DNA of 64,000 nt. Source: Heliopora coerulea. Its lineage: Eukaryota > Cnidaria > Anthozoa > Scleralcyonacea > Helioporidae. This document shows positions 41,567-51,624 of the stretch, in pieces. The notes under the pieces are model-generated. The model had not been told where the DNA came from. It searched no databases and saw only the letters and a program-made list of their open reading frames with translations. The first letter of the stretch is position 1, and each line of letters starts with the position of its first letter. The stretch spans positions 10,001-74,000 of the forward strand of contig JASJOG010000151.1 in the NCBI GenBank assembly GCA_030142905.1. The letters run 5' to 3'. The translations under genes and the position numbers were made by a program.

Positions 41567-44421
41567 ATATCTTTTTGTAATCATAGACACACCTCCTCTA
41601 ATTCCATTTTCTACCATAAGATACATTTGGGGATCAGATAATAATTCCAATTTAATTCTAGTCATTTTTAACATTGCATCCCATGCAAGTCTGGGTGAAG
41701 TATAATACCAAGCTGGATCTAATTTATAATTTTCTTTGCAAACTTTTCAAAAATTTTCAAAAACATCAGCTAAAAGCAACACATCAGTTTTTAAATATAA
41801 ATCATGATATTTTTTCATATTTTTAATATTAAATTTTTCCCAAACGTTTTAAGCATGTTTATAATCTTCTTCACTTATATTTTCATCATTTAATTTTTAA
41901 TATCAGGTAGTTTTTTCTCTTTTAATTTTTCAATATTATCAAACCAATCATATGGAAACACACCTTTTCTAGTTAGTAATTCTCTTTTTTCCTCATCACC
42001 ACAAAATATTTTCATTATATTCAATTCATTTTTATCTAAATTTTTAACTAAACTTGCTAAACTACTTTGCATAAATTTAAAACTATCAATAAATCTAATT
42101 TATTTTTTAACATTAATCATTTCTTTGATTTTATACTTAATTTCTCTTCTTGAAGTTGTTGGAATTTCTTCCATTTCAATAATGTTTTCTTTACATTTAC
42201 TTTGAAGTTGTTTTTCTGTTATTATTTTTTTGGATTAAAATTTATCAACAATAATATCTTTTGTAAATGAAATATATTTTTCCTCGATGTTGGGTATACA
42301 ATTAATTTCGCGCTCTGAAACACCAAGATTTTTAATAAACAAATGACTATCATAATTTTGCAAATTATGAAATATAACTGGGATAAATTTTGGATTTTTC
42401 ATTTTTGAATTACAGCTAATACAAGCAGCTCCTCGATATTTTCCAGTATAATGACAATGATCTTTAACTTTATCGTTTTTCACGTTGTTCGCATTTTTTA
42501 GCTGTGTCTGAGTCTCTGTCTTCTCTGTCTTCAAAATATTTTTTAAATTCTTCTGTGCTAATTTCATCATTCATAAATAATTCATCCATCTTTTCAAATT
42601 CTTCAGACCCTTCAGATTCTCTGTCAGTTTTTGATTTGGGGTTGAGACCAAATTTACACCCACAAGCATAACAATTCTCAGCTTTTTCAAAATCTATTTT
42701 ATCCTCTTTTCTTAATATTATATTTTTTGGGAATTTAAATTGCTCATGTATTTTTTTTAATATAATTTTCTAAACTTTTTACAAATTTTAAAGACACAGG
42801 ATCATTTGGATCCCTGGGGGTTTCGTCTTTTGTGTCGCCTATTGAATATTTTACTAATTTTGGTCTAAATAAATTATCATCAAAACATTTTATCAAATAA
42901 CAATATCCAGATGGTTCATGTTTTTGAAATTGTTTTGTATTATCACCAATATTTTTATCCACACATTTTAAATTGCATTCAAAATCTGCATATATTACAA
43001 ATGGAATATCATGCATTCTTTCATAATTTTTAAACTTTAATTGTTCTCCTTTATTTGGATAAACAGTTCTTCCACATTCATATTTTGAGCAATATTCTAA
43101 ATGATTTTTAAGAGTTTCTTCAGTTCTAAAATGTTGTAAACAATAATTACAAACAAGTATTTTTTTTTTTGGTTTTTACTAGATTGACTTGAAAACAATC
43201 TACTCATATTTTTAATTAAACAATGTTTTTCACCATTTTCATTAGTTATTAACAATAAGTTAACGTGAGACTCTGGTAGATTTACATCAATTTTTTCCAA
43301 ACCTAATTTACTTACTCTCAAAGGAAAAATTTCATGATTTTTATTTCCAAACCTTTTTTCTTCATTATATCCGAATAAATTAATTGCAATATTATTTTTT
43401 CAAATTTATCAATATCAGAAAATTCACACGGAAAATTAATATCTTTCACATTAAAACTTTCAGCTTTCTTTTTTAAAATTTTTGTAATTCTTCCAGGATT
43501 TTTAATTGGTGTAGTTTTCAAAAGTTCACTTATTGTGACACACCACAATAAACATTTTTGATCCTCATTTTGTGGATTGATAATTGCTTTTTTATCTTCT
43601 AAAAATTTTGGAGTAGGAATATAAGATGATGCAAGTAATTGTTTAATTTCATTAATATTAAGAATTATTTTCAAACCTTTGTGAAATTTCCATAAGCTTG
43701 AATTTTTTAAAAATTCTTCAAAACTCAGAATAATTTTTTGTATAATTTTTTCATATATTTCATCAAAATTACTTCCATCAAAAATTTCTTCATAATAACT
43801 ATGAAAATGAGCATTATCTGTAGTTTCTTCTCCTGTTGCAGGATTTGTTTTTTTCATCAAACACACAAGAGTTATTTGTTGTTTTGTGCTTGGATATTTT
43901 TTAAATTTTTTAATTACCAAGGTTTTTATTTTTTCCAAGAGAGTCAAAGAATCATATAAAGATAATCCTACTTCTTTCAGATCCATTTCATATCTTTTTG
44001 TTACTTTCAAAGCTTCTTTATCCAATTTAAATTTTGCAGCTGGGGTGGAAACTTTACCTTGTATTTTGTTAAATATATCTAAAACATTATCTTTCAGATG
44101 ATTATACCAATTTGTTATTTTTTCTTTGTTATTCCTCAAGGGGTTGTATTTATCAAATAAATTAAGTACTTTTTCTTTAGTCTTGTTAAATAAATCATTT
44201 GCTTTTTCTTTTGAGCTTTCAACCAAATTATTAATTTTTAAATATTTTTTTGGTTTTAATAAAGGAGTATTAATATTTGGAACATCTTCGTCCAATAAAC
44301 TTCTCGTTGTATTCATTCTTTATTTATATAATTATTTTTTTTTAAAGTCAAAAAAATGATTAAAAAAAAAATTTTTTTCATGATTGGTCACGTGACTAGG
44401 TTGAAAAAAAAATATGAATGA

Positions 44422-44709
44422 TTACTCAATCTTAGTAAATACAAAAATATTAATTAATGAGGTTTTTTTTGGTGCTGTTTTCAAAATAATTTTATAAGGT
44501 ATATAAATTTTTTCACAACTTCCATAATCAATTACAAAATCACTAAAATCACAAAATTTTTCATTATAATTTATTGAAAATTCATGATCTGGTAATATTT
44601 CTTCTTCACCAGTAATTGTAAGAATTTCTTTGGTAAAAATATTATACATTTTATTTTTGGTAAATTTATAATTCTCTGGTTTAATTATTTCAATGATTGT
44701 GCTGCTCAT
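44422..44709 (-). CDS. Small acidic family A protein, unidentified (about 95 aa)
   Basis: The longest frame starts at 44745, but the ATG at 44709 (MSSTIIEIIKPENY) follows the TATATAATAAAA start context used by other A1 genes, so I prefer it. The protein is mixed alpha/beta by composition, with DFSDFVIDYGSCEKIYIPYK in the middle, and no membrane segment. No A2 counterpart was found. Function unknown. Confidence 0.55.
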   Translation of the reverse strand: MSSTIIEIIKPENYKFTKNKMYNIFTKEILTITGEEEILPDHEFSINYNEKFCDFSDFVIDYGSCEKIYIPYKIILKTAPKKTSLINIFVFTKIE

Positions 44710-44768
44710 TGTTTTTTTATTATATAATAATTTTCCTTTAAACAAAAAAAATAAAAAAAATTGATTTT

Positions 44769-45122
44769 TTAATTATCATAAAAAAACAAAAATGATTGAT
44801 TATATTTTTCCAAATCTTTTTTCTTGTTAATTCTATATTTTATACTTTCTACATTCATATTAAAATTTTTTGCAGCAGAATTAAGACTTTTAAAATTTAA
44901 GATTTCACCCATTACCCTGTTTATAACTATTACTGGGATTGATTTTTTCATTTTTTCTCTACAATATTTTTCATACTTTTCATTAGGTTTGCTAATTTCC
45001 AATCTCAGCATTTCTTCAAGTTGATTTTTTGTGTATCTTTTATAATATTTTATTTTTCTTTCTCTTGCAATAAAGCACAATTCTTTAAATGTTTTTTGTT
45101 GGTCATTCGTTTCACAATTCAT
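44769..45122 (-). CDS. SAP-like plus NUMOD-like DNA-binding protein (117 aa)
   Basis: Residues about 10-42 (FKELCFIARERKIKYYKRYT, then KNQLEEML) look like a SAP helix-extended-loop-helix DNA-binding motif. Residues about 65-110 (VIVINRVMGEILNFKSLNSA, then the VESIKYRINKK helix) look like the NUMOD1/ENR-type motif that accompanies homing nucleases. No nuclease core is present. A DNA-binding role in replication or transcription of the element is likely. The A2 copy has a cysteine-rich gene in this slot. Start context AATAAATG. Confidence 0.55.
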   Translation of the reverse strand: MNCETNDQQKTFKELCFIARERKIKYYKRYTKNQLEEMLRLEISKPNEKYEKYCREKMKKSIPVIVINRVMGEILNFKSLNSAAKNFNMNVESIKYRINKKKDLEKYNQSFLFFYDN

Positions 45123-45144
45123 TTATTCATATAATTTTATTTTT

Positions 45145-45567
45145 TTAAATAAATTTATAAGCTACATAACCTCCTGAAAGTCCAACTATAAAAAAAGTAA
45201 CATTTTGATATTCTTTCATTTCATCAGAAGGTTCATAATAATCTTTTAATTTTGGTTCATTTTCTTCATTTTCTTCATTTTCAAGAGATTTTAAACGATT
45301 ATTAATTTCAGCAAGATTTTTCAAAGACATGTTTGTCTTATTTATATCAGCATTTGCATCAGATAATTGTTGTCTTAATTTTTCAATTTCTTCTTTTCTT
45401 TTCACTTGCTCTTCATACCATTTTTCCTTATCTTCACTCAGTTTTTCCATTGCTTCATTATGTCTTTTTATCTCTTTTTCATATCCAGAATGATTTAATT
45501 TTGAAAATAAAAATCCAGCACCTGCAAAAGCAACTGCATTAAATAATCCACCAACTACTGTTTCCAT
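45145..45567 (-). CDS. Two-TM coiled-coil protein, A1 copy (140 aa)
   Basis: An N-terminal hydrophobic segment (VVGGLFNAVAFAGAGFLFSK), a central coiled coil of about 75 residues with strong heptads and many Glu/Lys, and a C-terminal hydrophobic segment (VTFFIVGLSGGYVAYKF). The hairpin topology with a helical arm resembles spanin- or tether-like designs, but that is analogy only. The same gene, broken, is at 35695-36111 in A2, next to the same small hydrophobic gene. Confidence 0.7.
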   Translation of the reverse strand: METVVGGLFNAVAFAGAGFLFSKLNHSGYEKEIKRHNEAMEKLSEDKEKWYEEQVKRKEEIEKLRQQLSDANADINKTNMSLKNLAEINNRLKSLENEENEENEPKLKDYYEPSDEMKEYQNVTFFIVGLSGGYVAYKFI

Positions 45568-45595
45568 TTATTTTTATGTTTTTTTATTTTCACTT

Positions 45596-45829
45596 CTAAG
45601 ATTTGAAGGGATCAGAAGGAATCCACTTTTTGTCTTGAGCATATTTAACTGCAAGTGATGATAATCCTACAGCTGCTGCAAGTTTTAAAGTAGGTACTAA
45701 ACTAGCCGGAGTTGACAAATTATCACTAAATACTCTTCTTGTTATCATTCCAATTCCCACAGCACCCAATGTAATTATTGTACAATCATATAATTCATTC
45801 ATAACTTCTTTTCTATTCATTTCTCCCAT
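45596..45829 (-). CDS. Small hydrophobic protein, A1 copy (77 aa)
   Basis: Two Gly/Ala-spaced hydrophobic segments around residues 15-32 and 45-62. About 75 percent similar by eye to 36099-36329 in A2. The TATATAAATAAATG context precedes the start. It lies between the two-TM protein and the basic TM protein in both copies, so the three probably form a membrane module. A pore-forming or envelope role is speculative. Confidence 0.7.
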   Translation of the reverse strand: MGEMNRKEVMNELYDCTIITLGAVGIGMITRRVFSDNLSTPASLVPTLKLAAAVGLSSLAVKYAQDKKWIPSDPFKS

Positions 45830-45919
45830 TTATTTATATACATAAAAAAATTTTTAAAACTTACAGGTTTTCAATAGAACACGGTGGGTTTATTTTACAC
45901 TCGTGGTCTTCCTTCTTTC

Positions 45920-46285
45920 TTAGCTTAGCTTCACCGTCTTTTTCTTGTTTTTCTTGTTTTTGCTGCAGCTTCGGTGAAGCATTTCTTGGTCTCTTTTGTC
46001 TTTTTTACATGCAAAGTATAATCCCCCCAACGCAGCAGCAACTCCCACAACCCCAATCAAATACCCCAAAGTGGAAGGTTCAACGCCAAAGGTGTAATTA
46101 TTTATTTCTTCATTTTCTTCGCTTTGTTGTCTAGAATTTTCTACTTCGCTTCGCTGTCTTGCCTTTCTTTCTTTTGCTTCTCTTGAAATTTTTGCCAATC
46201 TTTTTCCCAATTCTACTTTTCTTGGGTCTTTTACTTTAACGTTTTCAGATTTTTCAACTGCTGTTACTTTACTTTCTTCGCTCAT
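45920..46285 (-). CDS. Basic single-TM protein, A1 copy (121 aa)
   Basis: A lysine-rich N-terminal half with LGKRLAKISREAKERKARQR, an acidic Gln-rich linker, one hydrophobic segment (GYLIGVVGVAAALGGLYFAC) and a basic C-terminus. Counterpart of 36466-36723. A GCTTC-GGT-GAAGC hairpin falls in the C-terminal codons (about 45965). Start context TTATAAATAAATG. Confidence 0.65.
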   Translation of the reverse strand: MSEESKVTAVEKSENVKVKDPRKVELGKRLAKISREAKERKARQRSEVENSRQQSEENEEINNYTFGVEPSTLGYLIGVVGVAAALGGLYFACKKDKRDQEMLHRSCSKNKKNKKKTVKLS

Positions 46286-46299
46286 TTATTTATAATTTA

Positions 46300-46605
46300 T
46301 TCAAACAGCGATTGTCCTTCGGACTCAGCAGCAAAGCTGCAAGCTGAGCGCAAGCGTTATTTACAAGTTATTTATAAATAAAATTAAAAGTCAAGTAAAT
46401 TTTAAATAACCACAAATGTTATTTAAAATTTATTCAAACAGCGAAGCTGAGCGCAAGCGTTATTTATGAATAAAATTAAGTAAAAGTCAAGTAAATTTTA
46501 AATAACCACAAATGTTATTTAAAAGTTATTTAAAATTTATTCAAACAGCGATTGTCCTTCGGACTCAGCAGCAAAGCTGCAAGCTGAGCGCAAGCATTAT
46601 TCAAA
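46300..46605. repeat. Three direct repeats, two carrying a removable 30-nt double hairpin
   Basis: Units start at about 46300, 46432 and 46540 with TTTATTCAAACAGCG. Units 1 and 3 contain 30 nt (46311-46340 and 46551-46580) made of GTCC-TTC-GGAC, TCA and GCAGC-AAA-GCTGC. Unit 2 is identical across the junction but lacks them (empty site at 46443/46444). Around this, CAGCG...AAGCTGAGCGCAAGC recurs, as does TCAAGTAAATTTTAAATAAC. Non-coding. Confidence 0.85.
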
Positions 46606-46607
46606 AT

Positions 46608-48198
46608 TTATTTAGCTATATATTTTAATATTTCATCTTCGTCAAAATCAACACCATATTTTTTACAAAGAAGATAATGATTTAAAACAATTTCTGGGTA
46701 TTTCATTTTTCTTGTTGAAACATATACATATAATATTTCTCCATCCATTTTTCCGTGGTATTTATTTTTTCGATCCAAGATAAATTTTCATATTTGGAGT
46801 GTGATACTTTCTAGCATTTGTATAGAAAGAAACAATTTCTTTTCCATTCACATAAATATTTCCTTTTTTATCACCACTGACGTTACCTTGATCCCAACAA
46901 ACAGAAAGACATATTAATTTGTTTATTTGAGTTGCATTTGCTTTCAATTGCCATCTGCTATTTGAAATTGCAGACGTGGATGAATTTGTGATATATAATA
47001 ATGAATTACGATAAGAAATACCAAAATTAAAAGGAGTTGGTTGACTTACTGTTTCATTATCTATGATTTTAAACAACAATACCTCATTGTTAGACGAATT
47101 TAATGATTTTAAACCATATACAAAGTAAAAATTCAAGTATTGGTAACTTAAAATATTTTCTTCACAAGCTAAATGTAAATTGTTGCTGTTTGATCCAAGA
47201 TATTGAACACAATAAAAATTATTATTAATTGTGGATTTTTTGAAAAATGGTTGTTTGTTTGTATCATCTTGTTTGAAATTCCAATTTTTTTTTCTTGATA
47301 AATTCAAAAGTTTTTCAACCTTTTTATTGCTTCCAGTATATTCTATATAATTATCATCATCTTTCACATCAAAAATTCCTTCATCATCCATTTGTAAATT
47401 ATAAATATTTGCAGCCGTATTTGCCAATGAAAAATTTGTCACATATTTTTTAGTCACGACATGATTATCAGAAGATGGGACATAATTTGCTGCATGAAGA
47501 ATATGATGATTTCCCATATCCAAATCTCCAGTCATTGTTCCACCTGTTTTTGATAATTTTGTGTTTAACTGCGTGTCAACATATTTTTTTCTCGTCAAAT
47601 GTGTTTGAAGTGTGGGATTTGTTGAAGAAATAATTTTATTATTTCCAATTGTTATATCACCAGTCATTGTTCCTCCTGATAAAGGTAATCTGGTGTTATC
47701 TCTATCATCCACATATTTTTTTCTTGAAAGAGCATCTTTATAGTCTGGATCTTTTGAGGTTAAAACTTGATAAGTATTTGTGTAAATATCTCTTTTAATT
47801 TTACTTTCAACACCCAACCAAGTGAATTTTTCCATTTTCAAAAAGTTTCCGTCCACATATGATTTTGTAGTGAGATCATTATTATTTGAAGGTGTTGCAC
47901 TTGATAAGACTTTATTTGGTCCCATATTCAAGTTTCCAGTCATTGTTCCACCACTTTTTGGTAGATAATTCGAACTTGTTTGAGCAGTCTGTTCCGACAC
48001 TAAATCATCCACACGGTCGTCGACGTATTTTTTCCTAGCTAAATGTGAATTTTCCGTTGGATCAACTGATGTTATTATATGATGTGAGCCCATGTTAATG
48101 TCTCCTTTCATTTCACCACCTGCAGTGGAAAGTTTTCCTGTTACACCGTTTCCACGGTCAGATTCGTGTTTGCTTTCATATCCATAAAATAAACTCAT
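46608..48198 (-). pseudogene. Family A phage-like fibre, A1 copy
   Basis: About 480 codons in one frame from 48198, then a shifted tail to 46608. The N-terminal two thirds hold about five stalk modules (GGEMKGDINMG, GGTMTGNLNMG, GGTMTGDITIG, GGTMTGDLDMG, each followed by PT and a KKYVDD/KSYVD end). Such modules trimerise in phage fibres. The C-terminal head (about residues 280-525) has IYVNGKEIVSF and other strands of a LamG-like sandwich. The tail after the A-run frameshift (about 46765) still matches the A2 and A3 tails, so the shift is a lesion. Probably the receptor-binding fibre of the virion. Overlaps the upstream gene by a few bases. Confidence 0.75.
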
Positions 48199-48870
48199 TT
48201 ATTTATAATAATTTCCAATAAAACATTTCCAATTGAACCACCATGGTTTCCCTCCACTTTGAATATTAATTCATTATAAATTCCATTTGATAATTTTATT
48301 CCTCCTGTTTCTTCAGGTGGATAAATTTTGGAAACACTTCCTTTTAGTGTTTGTTCTGTTGTTATTGGAACTTGAATAAGAATGTCACTTCTTTTTCCAT
48401 TTACAAAATTTTTACTTTTGTCAATCATGTTACAACTTATGTTTACATATTCCAAGTTGTTATTAATATTTACTACATTGTCGCTTTCTGTTAATGTATT
48501 TGCTTGTATTACTTTATTCTCTGGAAATCCTATGATTGGGCCAAATGTTTGTAAATTTAATGTTTTATCTGATTTTATTGTACATTTTCCAGAAAATTCA
48601 ACTTGTTCCAACATTTTCTAATTCAGTTTTTAAGTATAATATCCATCTTTGAAACCAATTTTTGTTCCATCATAGGTATAATGATGAATATTTTGATATA
48701 AATTATTATAATTCAAAAAAATACTTACTGATTTTACAAACATCTCTGAACAACTGTTTAATATAATTGGTTCATCTAATGTGATTGTTTTTTCACAATT
48801 TTCATTTTTTTATATAAAAATTTTTAAAGATATTGTCATTGATTTTATAATAAATATTTTGATTCAAAAC
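48195..48870 (-). pseudogene. Putative minor structural protein of A1
   Basis: Two open blocks on the same strand, 48850-48640 and 48614-48195, are in one frame except for two stop codons between them (near 48630). A frameshift also lies near the start (about 48825, A-run). The product would be about 215 residues, beta-rich, with ILIQVPITTEQTLKG and LIFKVEGNHGGSIGNVLLEI near its end. It lies directly upstream of the fibre with overlapping stop/start. A penton-like or fibre-anchoring role is a guess from position and composition. No A2 or A3 copy is in the window. Confidence 0.45.
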
Positions 48871-48879
48871 TTTGTTCGA

Positions 48880-50451
48880 TCAGAGCACGTACCACGCAAT
48901 TAAAAATCCACCAATTATTGATAAAGATAAAATAATATTTTCTGATTTTGGGGGTAAGTTTTTTGTACTCCTTGAAGGTTTTTGACGAACTTTGTCCGAT
49001 GACAGAATCTTTGATTCTGCAGCTTCGCTGCTGAGACCTCTGGTCGATGGATCCTCCGTCTGATGCACTGCAGTTTTGCTTCGATCACTATTACCCAATT
49101 TTTCTAATTTTTTCACCAAGTTGTATTGTTTTTTAGCAGGAGACGTGACACATGTTTCGCGAGTCTTTGACCCGTAATAATTTAAATTTTCATTAATTCC
49201 AAAAACCATATTTTTATCAGAAACTTTTAATTTGTTATTATATCCTTCAATAGGATTTTTTAAAATAATTAAAGACAATGGAATCAACCATAACGTTGGA
49301 CTTATAGCAGTATTTAAAACTACATTAGTTGACGAAATTGCTTGATTCATATTATTAATCCATGTTGACGTATCATAATTTATAATAGAATCTTCAAAAA
49401 TTTGTCTAAAAACTTTTTGTTTCCAATGCTGAAGCTCTATTTGAGACAATGCTTTGTCTAGTTCTAGCTTGCAAACCAAGAATTGCATAAAGATATGCTT
49501 CAATGCTTTGATTAAATAATTCAGTTCCATTTTTTATTAATCCATCTGAAATTTTTGGAATGAATTTTTTATAATCATTTTGAGTATCTCTAATTTGTCC
49601 TGGACCGTGTTTATATCCTGGCCATGGTGTGCTCATATCAATTGCATGAGAATCTCCAATATGTCTTTTTTTCCTGAAATTTCTTGCCATGTCCATTTTG
49701 GATAGTGATCTTTTAAAAAACCAGCATTAAATTTATAAAATGTTTTATCATCACCATTTCTCAATTGCCACATAATTCTTCTAACTGTAAAATATAGATG
49801 AAATCTCATAAATGATGTAATTTGTTTTGGAACATCAGCTGAAAATAATAAATGTTGTATTGAAATTCCACATCCATAAGTCGCAATCCATGTTCCCACT
49901 ATGCTTTGAAAATATGGTTCATTAAGTGACCATTTTGCATTATCATCTGTAGTTATACCATGCGGTGGATTCAATCCGGGTAAATTACTTTGAAAATAAT
50001 CTGTATTGTTTACATAAATTCTAAACTGATTTATAGGGTAACTTAAGACATATTGTGTAGGAAAATTATCCCAATAATAAGATTTTCCAGCATAACCAAC
50101 ATGTCTTTTTCCTCTTGGTAATTCTTGTATACTTCCTCCAAGTTTCCAAATTTTTGGAAAGTTTGGTTTTGGTTTGTTAATATACAAATATTTTGTCATG
50201 TTTGGGTCATTTTTAAATGTATCTGAATTTATATCTGTTGAAATATATTCATTGTTTTTGAAATATGTTATTGTTTTTTCCCAACTTCCATCTTTATTAA
50301 TATCATGTTCAAAATAAAATTTTGACATGTCTGCATATGGATATTTTTTCAAAAAATTTTCTTTAAACTCTTTATCCAAAATTTTTCTTTCATTCACCAC
50401 AAAATCATATTGACTTCCATAATATTTTTTCTCAGCTTTTTCTATACTCAT
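48880..50451 (-). pseudogene. Large conserved family A structural-type protein, unidentified
   Basis: Three overlapping frames (50451-49633, 49696-49406, 49530-48880) look like one gene of about 520 codons broken at an A7 run (about 49675) and near 49460. The first block has FPKIWKLGGSIQELPRGKRH, YYWDNFPTQYVLSYPINQFR and SFMRFHLYFTVRRIMWQLRN. The second has STPWPGYKHGPGQ, the third ALSQIELQHWKQKVFRQIFE, and the C-terminus a membrane segment (IILSLSIIGGFLIAWYV). Just before it lies a 27-nt double hairpin (49019-49045). Missing from A2 at the inversion junction. Its size and place opposite the integrase suggest a virion protein, but I do not recognise the fold. Confidence 0.5.
49004..49045 (-). 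repeat. Double-hairpin module inside a coding region
   Basis: On the minus strand: GACC-AGA-GGTC, TCA, GCAGC-GAA-GCTGC (49019-49045), followed by a further hairpin AGAATC-AAA-GATTCT (49004-49018). Same 4-3-4/TCA/5-3-5 design as elsewhere in A1 but read in a different codon phase. Confidence 0.8.
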
Positions 50452-50472
50452 TTATTTTTATAAAAATAAATG
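50449..50472. promoter_or_regulatory. Perfect palindromic bidirectional promoter candidate
   Basis: A 24-bp perfect palindrome whose two ends are the start codons of the divergent genes (minus ATG at 50449-50451, plus ATG at 50470-50472). Its centre is TTTTTATAAAAA, flanked on both sides by AATAAATG. The whole intergenic space is 18 bp. Both transcripts would have almost no 5' leader. Confidence 0.6.
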
Positions 50473-51598
50473 CAACAGGAAAAACAAAAAACCATATTGT
50501 TACAAAATTGGGAGATATCAGATGAAGAATTGGAAATTGAACAGGGGTTAAGAGACATTTACTACAACCCAGAAACAGGTTATCAATCTGCGGAAAGACT
50601 TTATCAAAAAGCAAAAGAAAAGGGATTAAAAGTCAGTAGAAAAATTGTGCAAGACTGGTTAAAAACACAAGATACTTTTACAAGATACAAACCAATTGTT
50701 AGAAGGCATAAATTCCAAAGAACATTTGTCAAAGATTTAGCTGATCAAATACAAATGGACTTAATTGATATGAGAAAATATCAAAAGCAAAACAAAGGAT
50801 ATTATTGGATACTTACTGCTGTTGAAATTCTAAGTCGATATGCATTCGCTATTCCTGTTTACAGAAAAGATACTAAAAACATGACAAAAGCTGTGGATGA
50901 ATTATTGAAAAAATTCAAAAAAAGATTTGATAAATATCCAAATGTAGCTCAATTTGATGAAGGAAAAGAATTTTATAATGTTGGCGTAAAAAAACTATTG
51001 AAGGAACATAATGTTGAATATTTTTCCACAAAATCTGTTAGAAAAGCAGCTATAGTTGAAAGATTTAACAGAACTCTAAAAACATCCATGTGGAAATATT
51101 TCTATAGCAAGGAAACTTATAATTGGATTAACATTTTGAGTAACCTTGTAGATAATTATAATAATACTAAACACAGTAATATATTAATGAAACCTGCTGA
51201 TGTGAACAAGTCTAACAAAGACCAAGTGTGGATTACACTATATGGTTACCCATTAGGAGATTTACCTTTACCTAAATTCAGAATTGGTGATACTGTTAGG
51301 ATTTCTAAATATAAGAATATCTTTACAAAAGGTTATGAAGCTAATTTTACAGAAGAAATTTTTAAGATTGTAAAAGTATTTAGAGGTGATCCAAACATGT
51401 ATAAAGTGGAAGATTTAGAAGAACCAATTATTGGAAAATTTTATGAACAGGAATTATCTGCTGTGGATAAAAAGGATGATGTGCATAAAGTAGAGAAAAT
51501 ATTTGAAAGGAAAAAATATGGTGTTGGTAAAGTGGCTAGGTTATGATAATAAACATAACTCTTGGGTCTCAGAAGAAAACGTTATATCAAGGATTTAA
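50470..51598 (+). pseudogene. INT: Family A chromodomain integrase, A1 copy
   Basis: The N-terminal zinc-less lead includes IYYNPETGYQSAERLYQKA. The core has QMDLIDMRKY (first D, about 50755), QFDEGKEFYNVG (second D, about 50950) and AAIVERFNRTLK (catalytic E, about 51045-51080). A beta-barrel region PKFRIGDTVRISKYKNIF (about 51270-51325) and a C-terminal chromodomain starting HKVEKIFERKK follow. A frameshift near 51512 throws off the chromodomain, which continues out of frame to the stop at 51596-51598; otherwise the gene is intact. It would integrate linear element DNA, with the chromodomain steering target choice. Confidence 0.85.
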
Positions 51599-51624
51599 CG
51601 AAATATTCAAAACATATAAAATAA

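Larger units (their letters stand above)
39660..44316 (-). pseudogene. POLB: Family A protein-primed DNA polymerase B, A1 copy
   Basis: Order of domains on the minus strand: a long helical N-terminus; NLLLITNENGEKHCLIKNMS (about 43230); a C2H2 remnant; YADFEC, the ExoI motif (about 42980); and an endonuclease VII-like CHYTGKYRGAACISC (about 42420-42465) fused to FHNLQNYDSHLF. ExoIII-like [16 protein letters not shown] follows (about 41780-41810). The palm motifs are YLDANNLYGWAM (A, about 40835-40870), KLMNNSVFGKT (B, about 40435-40470) and LLFTDTDSLMY (C, about 40150-40180). The catalytic aspartates are intact, and NLYG in place of SLYP distinguishes it from family B. Frameshifts lie in A-runs near 43398, 43160, 42755 and 42490. 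A 580-bp solo LTR interrupts it at 40987-41566. Confidence 0.85.

Noticed and set aside
46300..46605. CRISPR array
   Set aside because: Only three units of unequal length with no unique spacers of uniform size, in a eukaryotic element.
46608..46748. A separate conserved 46-aa gene after the A1 fibre
   Set aside because: A2 and A3 show the same peptide as the fibre C-terminus. In A3 it follows the fibre head in one frame, so it is the fibre tail cut off by a frameshift.
36890..46770. Programmed frameshifting at the fibre end
   Set aside because: The A1 and A2 lesions need opposite shifts (+1 versus -1) at A-runs of different length, so they are independent lesions or assembly errors.
49406..49696. 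Independent 96-aa gene overlapping the large A1 structural gene
   Set aside because: Its first residues duplicate, in another frame, the last part of the upstream block across an A7 run. A single gene with a frameshift is simpler.
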